DNA of 64,000 bases from contig JAUWGS010000008.1 in NCBI GenBank assembly GCA_030606285.1, positions 1-64,000 on the forward strand. Direction: 5' to 3'. The notes below the pieces were generated by a model. It did no database searches. It worked only from the letters and a program-made list of their open reading frames with translations, and had not been told where the DNA came from. This stretch comes from Planctomycetales bacterium. Its GTDB lineage: Bacteria > 4484-113. Shown here piece by piece: positions 56,503-64,000 of the stretch (position 1 is the first letter of the stretch; each line of letters opens with the position of its first letter). A program made the translations under genes and the position numbers.

Positions 56503-59500
56503 GTGAAGAAGCGGCGTAAACTCCTCTGGGCAATCGCCCTTGTGGTCGTTGCACTTGCGGTGGCTGTCGGGTGGTTTGTGAGCGCAGGCAAGCGCGCCCT
56601 TATCTCGCGCATCTCTACAATCGCGCGGGAAACCCCGATGGGGAATCTGGACTTCCAGGACGTGGAGACGACGGTACGGGGAGTCGTGTTTGTCGAGCCG
56701 CGCCTGACCCAGCCTGTGACGGGCAGGCTGATAGCCGAAGCCAAGAAAGCCGTTCTCGGGATTACTCTCCAGGACCTGATTAAGAGCCGGGGGGAGATAG
56801 CGTCCGTTACGGTTACCCTCTACGGGCTTAGGATTTATCCGGAGTACACCGGAGACGGCCACTGGGACCTGGAGGATCTGCTCCGTGAGGCGCCGGAGCA
56901 GGGGAAGGGCAAGCTGCGCGAGCTGCATCTCATCCTCAACGACGCGCGAGTGGAAGCTCCGCTGAGCGCCGATGCCCGCGAAAACCTGTCATCCTACATT
57001 GAGAGTTTCATTGCGCCCCACCGTGCGCGCGCCCAGGATGACCTGGCCGATTGGCTGGATAAGGCCGGCGTAAACCTTCAGCCATCATTCGGCGGGGACG
57101 TCAAGCGCTTGATTAGCAATGCCGCGCTTGAAGTCCCGGACAAGCTGGAGCTTGCAGTTGATGGACGGCTGGATCTGGGATTGCAGAACGGCTCCTTCAC
57201 CGGCGACCTGAAGCTTGCCGCGCCCTTCACCGGCTCCCTTGAATTCGGATGGAGCGGCGAGACGGGAAACGGCGAAATATATCTGAGCACGAACGCAGAT
57301 AAACTAAACCTTGCTGAACTGAATTGGTTGCCGCTGGAAACTGCTTTCTGGGACCTGACGAATGCAACTGCGAACCGTTTTGAGTTGAGACTCGCCCTGG
57401 AGCCGGAGTCGCCGGTAGAAGTCGTTGCCGCCCGGGGGGAGCTCGGTGGTGTGAAGCTGTTCCCAAAACGTACCCACGAGTTGCTGCTGGAAGCCAGCGA
57501 ATGGCAGCTTGGCGAATCCGGATTGCGCATGTCAACCGAGATGATTGCCGGTGGAGCCAAGGTTCTTGTAAGCAGCGATACTAGCCGTGAAATTGCGGTC
57601 GAGGTAACGGCTCTCTCCCTGGCCACGTTCGTAGCAGACGTGAAGGGCGTTTCCGCATGCAGGCTTAGCGGCACCGTGCAAGTAAGCCTGGCGAAGTCGG
57701 ATTCTCCCGATCTGGCAGCCGAAGGCAAACTGGAGCTGGCAGGCGTCAGCTACTATGGCACTGAGTTGCCGGGGAGAGTGCAACTGGTGGGAAGCCTGAA
57801 GGATGGAAGCGCGAGTGGAACCGTGACGTGGTTGGTGAACAATCGCAGACTGGCCCACGGGCGCGTGAGCGGTAACACATCGCGGTTGCGCGTGGACGCC
57901 GACCTCCAGCTTAGGCGCGGCGATATCCCGCTGGCGCTGATGCCGCGTGAGAGTATCCCTTCGTGGCTCAAGGAAGTGCGAATCGAGATGGCGGCGCTCT
58001 TCGATATTGAGCGGCGGTCGTTCGCCGGGCGAACCAGTCGCGCCGAACTGACAATGGAAGGTGGCCGGGCGGAGGTGCTGGCTGCTTCGTTTGAACTTGA
58101 ACCCGGCTTTTTCCTGCTCACGATGCCTCAGCTTGAACTGTTCCCCTCCTATCCACCCGAAGCAGCCTATGAGAAGTTCGCCCCTGAGCGGATTGCCCTG
58201 TCGGCTTCTATTCGCGGCAGCGCAGAGAACGGCGGCTGGCGCATACGAACCGAAGGACGGGGCAAAGCCCAGTTTGCCAACGAGCGCGTGTACTTCGACG
58301 TTGCCGGGGGTGGATCCCCCCAGCACCTGGCGCTTGAGGTGAATGCGGGCGGCGTACTGCTGGACGAGCCGCTTAGCCTGTCAGCGGGACTCTCTATTGA
58401 GCCCAACCGCCTGGCGGTCTCGGAGCTGGACGTCCACTACGCATCGTCGCGCATCACGGGCGAAGGCGTGTATGCGTTCGCTGACGGGGGATTGCGCTTC
58501 GCGTACGAGGTCAAAGACCTGCCGCTGCACCTCTGGGTCACATCCATACCGGTGCTGGATCCGGTCGACGGGAGCGGCGTGGTCAGTGGCACTATTCGCA
58601 GGCCCGTGGTGCGGATAGCGTCGTTTAGCAGCCGCGTTGGCGTTGACGTCGGCGGAAACAGGATTTCGGCGCAGGATGTGTCTTTGCAGGGGGTCTTCGA
58701 GAACGGCGAATTTCACATTACGGAAGGCAACGCGCAGGTGGCCGGAGAGTTGCTGTTCTTTGACGGGACGCTCGGCGAGAACAGGTTTTTCCTGCGCGCA
58801 ACAGCCGACGAATGTTCGCTTTTCGGTATGGTTGCGCGTTTCATGCCCGAGCTGGATTTCCCTGCTGCGGGAACAGGAGAGTTGCGGCTGAAACTCCACG
58901 GGAGCTACACGGACCCCAAATATCAGCTGTATTACATGCAAGCAGCGGGTTCTCTGGCTGAAGAGCGAATCGGAAGGCTTGAACTGGAGCTGCATGGCGA
59001 CGCTGACAGCCTTGAGATTGAGAAGGCGCACTTGAGCATGGGCGTGGGGAGCCTTGACGTAGAGGGAGCCTGGCAGTTTGGTAAAGAGGGAGAGGACGAA
59101 TGGTCGTTGATCGTGGAGGACTTCCCGGTTTCTCCGCTGACGTATGCGTACAAGGGACTTGAGAAGCTGGAAGCGGCGGGTTTCGTAAGCGGCGAGATCC
59201 GTCGATCCACCGAAGACTCCCTTTCGGTGTCGCAGGGCTACTTCGTGCTAGAAGACGGAGTGATACTCGGTACCAGCATGGATGCAGCCGAGATTGCGTT
59301 TAACATCCAGCCTGCTGGCCTTTACATCGACAAACTGGAGCTGTCCACTCCTGAATACCTGATTACTGCGTCGGGCTTCTGGAGTCGGGAGCCTGGAGAA
59401 ACAAGCATTAGCGTCAATGTTCCTTATATGGACCTTGCACTGCTTTCGCCGCTGCTGCCGGAGAATCTACAGCCGTTGTCGGGGAAGATGGGTTTCATAT

Positions 59501-61188
59501 CGGAAGTTACCCGGGACGAGGCGGGAGCACCGGTACTTGTCGGATCGTTTCTGACATCTGACGAATCCGGTCTGCGCGTGGGGATGTTCGCCGTGGACAG
59601 TGTCAGGGGCATGCTGGAGATTGCCCACGGCGCGATGCACCTGAAGGCGACGCTAGTGCAGTCTGATGAATCAGAGATGGTTCTTGACGGCGTGGTTCCT
59701 TTTCCGGGCACGAGCGAGGAGTTCGAGATGGCTGTGCACGCGGAGAACTTCTCGCTTGAGTTCCTTCGCCCCTTTATGAAGGAAAGCCAGTGGGATTGCT
59801 CCGGGCGCTTCACGGCGGATCTTAGCGCGGGCGGCACGTGGAGCGCGCCGCGTTTCGCCGGTTCGATTGAAGCCAAGCTGGATGACATCGCCTTCAACGG
59901 CAGTGTTGTGCTGGCAAGAGTGGCCGGCAATATTGAGCTGGAATGCGAGTCCAGGCTGGATGACGCCCAGCCGAATGGCGAATGTGTCCAGTCGGTGCAA
60001 GTGGATATGAATCTGTGCCCCAACGGTGGGAACACCGACGGCACGCCACGGAATTTCGCCCGCGTAACCGGCTCGGCTAAGCTTGCGCCGGACAGCCGCG
60101 AACTCGATTCTGTGGACCTCAGCGTAGACCTCGCGAACCTCGACCGGGTTGAAGTGGCGGGGCTGTTCAAGGGCGGGCTCAGTGGCTCACTCACCGTGAC
60201 GAAGTCCTTTGCGGCTCAGCCCATCTCTATAACGGGTGAAGTTGCAGTTCGCCCCGGCGCGACCTTAAGACTTCCCACGCTGGCTGCGCTGGAACCGATA
60301 GACTACGGCGTCGAGGTTATGCTGGGTGATTATGACAATCCCTTGAAGGTCACAATCGGCTCCGACTGCTGGGTAAGGTATCCGCCGCTCATGATGGAAG
60401 TTGCGCTGAACGGTGAGCTTATGGTGAGTGGCACAGCCGGAGACCCGCGCCTGGAGGGTGACCTCACAGCTCCCAGAGGCTCGCTGGTGCTGCTCAATCG
60501 CATTGTGCGGCTCACAGGCCCTGCTACCATCAAGGTGGGTCTGGAGGAGGAGTACGAGTACGGGCGGATGCCGCACCTCTTCGGCACGGCGGCGGTTGAG
60601 CTGCCGGGGGCGCTTGCCTCCACGCGCGGAGAACTCCCGGTGGAAGTCCTGCCGTCTGATCTGCCTTTCGCGCCCACCGAGGAAGACCTCACTGTCTACT
60701 TCGGCTTCCACGATATGCGGCTGGACGCGCTCGCCGACGAGCAGAGCCTTGACGAAATACATATGTACTCGGAGCCTCCGCTGTCGCGCCAGACCATTAT
60801 GGTCTACCTGTTGGGCGGACAGGCCCTTGATATTTCCCCCACCGGCTTGCAGACCTTCCTGGGCAGCGAAGCGCTTGCCTTCTCCGGCAGCCGCCTGTCA
60901 CGCTTCCTCGAAGAGAGTCTTGATTTCAAGCGCTTCGAGATCCGCGCGCTTTCCTCCGACGAAGGCACTCCCTTCTACATCAATATGGAGAAGGAATTCG
61001 CGCCGCAGTTCTCGGTCAGCTACCTGCGAACGTTCCTGGAGGAAGTAGACGAGCGGCAGCAGCTTTCCGGCAAGTTCTACTTCGATGAGCGCTTCGGTGC
61101 GAAGACCTACGTTGAGCTGATGTGGCGCCGCCGGGGCCAGCAGGAGGAGGAGGTTGTGGGCAACCTGGGCTTCAACTTCCGCTTCTAG
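56503..61188 (+). CDS. tamB: TamB-like (DUF490) translocation/assembly or lipid-transfer protein
   Basis: About 1560 aa, single N-terminal TM anchor, long beta-rich repeat body, C-terminal PPLSRQTIMVYLLGG...FYINMEKEFAPQFSVSYLRTF...NLGFNFRF. The supplied ORF begins at 56476. Confidence 0.88.
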   Translation: MKKRRKLLWAIALVVVALAVAVGWFVSAGKRALISRISTIARETPMGNLDFQDVETTVRGVVFVEPRLTQPVTGRLIAEAKKAVLGITLQDLIKSRGEIASVTVTLYGLRIYPEYTGDGHWDLEDLLREAPEQGKGKLRELHLILNDARVEAPLSADARENLSSYIESFIAPHRARAQDDLADWLDKAGVNLQPSFGGDVKRLISNAALEVPDKLELAVDGRLDLGLQNGSFTGDLKLAAPFTGSLEFGWSGETGNGEIYLSTNADKLNLAELNWLPLETAFWDLTNATANRFELRLALEPESPVEVVAARGELGGVKLFPKRTHELLLEASEWQLGESGLRMSTEMIAGGAKVLVSSDTSREIAVEVTALSLATFVADVKGVSACRLSGTVQVSLAKSDSPDLAAEGKLELAGVSYYGTELPGRVQLVGSLKDGSASGTVTWLVNNRRLAHGRVSGNTSRLRVDADLQLRRGDIPLALMPRESIPSWLKEVRIEMAALFDIERRSFAGRTSRAELTMEGGRAEVLAASFELEPGFFLLTMPQLELFPSYPPEAAYEKFAPERIALSASIRGSAENGGWRIRTEGRGKAQFANERVYFDVAGGGSPQHLALEVNAGGVLLDEPLSLSAGLSIEPNRLAVSELDVHYASSRITGEGVYAFADGGLRFAYEVKDLPLHLWVTSIPVLDPVDGSGVVSGTIRRPVVRIASFSSRVGVDVGGNRISAQDVSLQGVFENGEFHITEGNAQVAGELLFFDGTLGENRFFLRATADECSLFGMVARFMPELDFPAAGTGELRLKLHGSYTDPKYQLYYMQAAGSLAEERIGRLELELHGDADSLEIEKAHLSMGVGSLDVEGAWQFGKEGEDEWSLIVEDFPVSPLTYAYKGLEKLEAAGFVSGEIRRSTEDSLSVSQGYFVLEDGVILGTSMDAAEIAFNIQPAGLYIDKLELSTPEYLITASGFWSREPGETSISVNVPYMDLALLSPLLPENLQPLSGKMGFISEVTRDEAGAPVLVGSFLTSDESGLRVGMFAVDSVRGMLEIAHGAMHLKATLVQSDESEMVLDGVVPFPGTSEEFEMAVHAENFSLEFLRPFMKESQWDCSGRFTADLSAGGTWSAPRFAGSIEAKLDDIAFNGSVVLARVAGNIELECESRLDDAQPNGECVQSVQVDMNLCPNGGNTDGTPRNFARVTGSAKLAPDSRELDSVDLSVDLANLDRVEVAGLFKGGLSGSLTVTKSFAAQPISITGEVAVRPGATLRLPTLAALEPIDYGVEVMLGDYDNPLKVTIGSDCWVRYPPLMMEVALNGELMVSGTAGDPRLEGDLTAPRGSLVLLNRIVRLTGPATIKVGLEEEYEYGRMPHLFGTAAVELPGALASTRGELPVEVLPSDLPFAPTEEDLTVYFGFHDMRLDALADEQSLDEIHMYSEPPLSRQTIMVYLLGGQALDISPTGLQTFLGSEALAFSGSRLSRFLEESLDFKRFEIRALSSDEGTPFYINMEKEFAPQFSVSYLRTFLEEVDERQQLSGKFYFDERFGAKTYVELMWRRRGQQEEEVVGNLGFNFRF

Positions 61189-61206
61189 TGCAGGAGGATT
61201 ACCGTT

Positions 61207-61644
61207 ATGGGCGAAAGTGGCGTGCAGTCGGTGCTGGACAATGACTACTGTTTCGCATGCGGGCAGCAAAACCCCTTCGGTTTGCACCTTCGTTTCGAGT
61301 TGGAACCGGGCGGCATCGCGGCGTTCTTCACGCCCGGCCCTCACCTTCAAGGGTTCGCGGGCGTGCTGCACGGCGGGATAGCGGCAACGGTTCTGGACGA
61401 CGTAATGAACAACCTTGTATCCCGCACGCGCGCCGAGCTCGTGGTGACGGCGACTCTGGAAGTGCGCTTCCGCCGGCCGGTGCCTGTGGGCGAAGCGCTC
61501 GTGTGCCGCGCCCGCCTTACCGAAGAACGGGGGAAACTCTTCCGTGCGGAGGGTGATATCCGTCTGGCTGGCAGCCCGGAGGTACTCGTCGAGGGCAAAT
61601 GCCTTCTAGCGAAGGTTGAGGAAAAGTCTCAGACAAGCGGCTAG
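61207..61644 (+). CDS. PaaI-family hotdog-fold thioesterase
   Basis: CFACGQQNPFGLHLRF, GFAGVLHGGIAATVLDDVMNNLV. Confidence 0.88.
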   Translation: MGESGVQSVLDNDYCFACGQQNPFGLHLRFELEPGGIAAFFTPGPHLQGFAGVLHGGIAATVLDDVMNNLVSRTRAELVVTATLEVRFRRPVPVGEALVCRARLTEERGKLFRAEGDIRLAGSPEVLVEGKCLLAKVEEKSQTSG

Positions 61645-62291
61645 CTCAGAGACAGCTTGCCGCGCTCCAGCTGGTGAAGCTGCTTGAGTTCGTTGATTCC
61701 CCGGTGTCTGAGGTAGCGGAGATAGATGTTCATAATCGCTGTAGTGGCCAGCGCGTCTCCCATCGCACGATGGCGGTTTTTAATCCCGATGCCAAAGAAA
61801 TCCGCGATGGTTGAGAGGCTGTGGCTGGGAAGCCACGGCAGGAGCTGCTGCCCCAACCGCCGCGTGCAGACGACGCCGTTCGGCAGCTCGCGGTTCAGCG
61901 CGGTGCGCGCGGCCTTTCGCAGGAATCCGGTATCGAAATCGGCGTGATGAGCCACGATGATCGCCTTGCCTACAATGTCCAGGAAATGGGGCAGGACTTC
62001 GGCGATGGTGGGCTGATCAGCAACCATCTCGTTGGTGATTCCGGTAAGGTGGCGCACGAAAGGCGGTATGGGACGCTCGGGATTCACCAGATGCTCAAAC
62101 GTGCGGACAATCTTACCGCCCCGCGTCACACACGTGGCCATCTCGGTGATCTTTTCATCTTCGGGGCTGCCGCCTGTGGTCTCAAGGTCTACGACAGCGA
62201 ATTCGGTGGTGTGGAGTTCGCCTTGCCCTTTGTCCTGGGGTACAAGGCGAAATCTCCTGCGTGCAGCGTTCATCCGAAGAGATTGTAACAC
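61641..62291 (-). CDS. DEDDh 3'-5' exonuclease (DNA polymerase III epsilon-like)
   Basis: FAVVDLETTGGSPEDEKITEMA, AHHADFDTGFL, NRHRAMGDALAT. Confidence 0.9.
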   Translation of the reverse strand: MLQSLRMNAARRRFRLVPQDKGQGELHTTEFAVVDLETTGGSPEDEKITEMATCVTRGGKIVRTFEHLVNPERPIPPFVRHLTGITNEMVADQPTIAEVLPHFLDIVGKAIIVAHHADFDTGFLRKAARTALNRELPNGVVCTRRLGQQLLPWLPSHSLSTIADFFGIGIKNRHRAMGDALATTAIMNIYLRYLRHRGINELKQLHQLERGKLSLS

Positions 62292-62310
62292 AGTCAGCTA
62301 TAATGTCGCC

Positions 62311-62961
62311 GTGAAACAGCCCCCAGGGAAGCGCCTTCTTGAAGTCATCCGCAAGCTCTCCGCAGCCTATCCCGAGCATCCGCTGAAGATAAGCGATAAG
62401 ACACCCGCCTTCCGCTCGCTCATCTCGACGATCATGAGTGCACGCACGAAGGACCCGGTGACCGTGGAAGCAACGCGCAGGCTCTTCGCGGAGTACAAAA
62501 CTCCCAAAGCGATGTCGTCAGCCGACCCGGAGCGTGTCGCGGAACTCATCTATCCCGTGGGCTTCTACAAGACGAAGGCGAAGCAGCTCGTGCGGGTCGC
62601 GGAGTTGATAGTGGAACGCTTCGGCGGGAGGGTGCCGCGCACGCGCGAGGAGCTTATGGAGCTGCCCGGCGTGGGCCGTAAGACCGCCAACCTTGTGCTT
62701 TCGGTGGCGTTCGGCGTCCCTGCGATATGCGTGGACACGCATGTGCACCGCATCTCCAACCGTCTGGGATGGGTGGAGACGGACACTCCGGGCGATACCG
62801 AGGAAGCGCTGATGAGGTTGTTGCCCGAAAGCGAATGGGCGGCCATCAACCGGCTCATCGTCAATCACGGCCAGCAGGTGTGCCATCCCACGTCGCCGCG
62901 ATGCAGCGAGTGCATTATCGCCGACCTCTGCCCGAAGGTGGGGGTTACCCGTCACCGGTGA
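62311..62961 (+). CDS. nth: Endonuclease III
   Basis: LMELPGVGRKTANLVLSVAFGVPAICVDTHVHRISNRLGW (HhH and catalytic Asp); [4Fe-4S] C-x6-C-x2-C-x5-C in CHPTSPRCSECIIADLC. Confidence 0.95.
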   Translation: MKQPPGKRLLEVIRKLSAAYPEHPLKISDKTPAFRSLISTIMSARTKDPVTVEATRRLFAEYKTPKAMSSADPERVAELIYPVGFYKTKAKQLVRVAELIVERFGGRVPRTREELMELPGVGRKTANLVLSVAFGVPAICVDTHVHRISNRLGWVETDTPGDTEEALMRLLPESEWAAINRLIVNHGQQVCHPTSPRCSECIIADLCPKVGVTRHR

Positions 62962-63027
62962 CGAGCGCAGGATGCGATTGCGCGTCAGCAGGGAGAGTTG
63001 AGCGTCGGTTTACACCGCTCCAGCGCG

Positions 63028-63546
63028 TTAGCCGGGGCCCGCAGGTGCAGTTTCGGAAAGCTCCGAACCGCTGGGCGCTTCCGGCTCTTCGCGACGCAGC
63101 GCGCTGGGAAAGTCGCGGTACTCCTCGTACTCCTTCGCCGTGCCAAAATAGAGGTACCAGCGCCCCTTGACCTTGACCCAGCGTATCGGCGGGCTGTCCG
63201 TGAGCGGTTGGTCGGGCCGGCCTTCCAGCCAGGTGAGTGCAAAGTCGCCTTCGGACTGAAAGCGGACGCTTTTGAGTTCCGGCGCGTCGAGTTCGGTACC
63301 GGTGCGTGGGCGGAGTGCGAGCGTGAGCATACCCAGCCGCGCCTTTCCCTGCTCGGTGGTAATCTCGCTGCGGAACGCGGGCGAGATGTAGTCTTCGAAG
63401 CTTGCGGACGGCCGGTGACCCGTCAGAAAGCTATAGAAGCTGTGCGCCCGCCGTTCAATTGACTGCGCTGGCGCACAGGCTGCGAGGAGGAGTACAGCAA
63501 TCGTAGCTGACAAAACAATAGGCAAGTGATGTCGCTGCGTCTTCAT
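63028..63546 (-). CDS. Hypothetical lipoprotein
   Basis: Signal peptide with lipobox LLLAAC. Confidence 0.6.
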   Translation of the reverse strand: MKTQRHHLPIVLSATIAVLLLAACAPAQSIERRAHSFYSFLTGHRPSASFEDYISPAFRSEITTEQGKARLGMLTLALRPRTGTELDAPELKSVRFQSEGDFALTWLEGRPDQPLTDSPPIRWVKVKGRWYLYFGTAKEYEEYRDFPSALRREEPEAPSGSELSETAPAGPG

Positions 63547-63977
63547 TTCGTCTTTCCGGGCAATTTGCGGATTCGAGGTCCGAAAACGTCTTTCATTCTT
63601 GAGAACATCTCAATGCCCCAGGTGATCAGTTCTTCCTTCTCCGCCTGCCTGTCAATATATAGCTTGTCAGCGGCAATCCGACAGGCCCGAGCGTGCTCTA
63701 GTCTCTGCCATGAAAGCTCGATCTGCATATCTTTCTCAATTGATTCCTTCTCAGATTCGAGGGCCTCGAAGGATGCTTCGTTTAGCTCCTGCTTCCCCGG
63801 ACCGTGGTCGATGTACAGCTCAACCCTAAAGATGTTTCCTTGCGCGAATACGATAGAGTAAGAATACGCACTCACTCCTGAGCCGAAGTTAATCCAGTTG
63901 TCGGAAGAGGATTTCCTAGTTCCGCTGTAGAGCTTTTCCGTGCGTGCGCGCTCGAGTACTTCTTTCCAGAAGTCCAA
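63543..63977 (-). CDS. Hypothetical protein (may extend beyond window)
   Basis: 144-aa ORF overlapping the lipoprotein start by 4 nt; no family recognised. Confidence 0.45.
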   Translation of the reverse strand: MDFWKEVLERARTEKLYSGTRKSSSDNWINFGSGVSAYSYSIVFAQGNIFRVELYIDHGPGKQELNEASFEALESEKESIEKDMQIELSWQRLEHARACRIAADKLYIDRQAEKEELITWGIEMFSRMKDVFGPRIRKLPGKTK

Positions 63978-64000
63978 GTAGAACTTCCCTAGTTCCGTTT

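Noticed and set aside
62032-62310. Longer nth ORF starting at 62032
   Set aside because: The upstream part is antisense to the DEDDh exonuclease gene; endonuclease III homology starts after GTG 62311.
1-64000. CRISPR array, prophage, transposase or defence island
   Set aside because: No regularly spaced repeats, cas-like proteins, integrases, phage structural genes or DDE transposase motifs were seen; the only stress-type modules are the two TA pairs.

Overview
This 64 kb, moderately GC-rich bacterial chromosome window is mostly housekeeping. It is densely packed with long co-directional operons. Landmarks: ftsK, two type IV pilin-like genes, class I FBP aldolase, a UvrD/PcrA helicase, tRNA-His immediately before hisS, ffh, a secG-like gene, thiolase, a long minus-strand operon (hypothetical gene-gmk-rpoZ-coaBC-ppiC-priA-DUF4129-DUF4350-alr-SLT), gyrA, aroQ, a yqgF-like gene, an SLH-domain porin, and a plus-strand run moxR-DUF58-transglutaminase-ydjC-giant lipoprotein-mlaE-mlaF-mlaD-tamB-thioesterase. 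Two toxin-antitoxin modules are present (RHH/MazF and HicBA). The SLH porin plus MlaEFD/TamB points to a diderm with an SLH-tethered outer membrane (inference). Most notable observations: (i) a long MlaD with a predicted C-terminal beta-barrel beside TamB; (ii) a tRNA-His gene that appears to lack G-1 and to carry A73, 21 nt upstream of hisS; (iii) a PriA homologue without helicase motifs; (iv) palindromic repeats whose stems covary; (v) dockerin-like duplicated motifs in two large secreted proteins, one fused to a TlpA-like thioredoxin; (vi) an unannotated small ORF with a near-complete anti-SD match overlapping the porin start; (vii) several -10 boxes placed so that mRNAs would be leaderless; (viii) a possible alternative-pairing leader before the pilin genes. 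No CRISPR array, rRNA, prophage or transposase was recognised. All homology calls are by eye from protein motifs.
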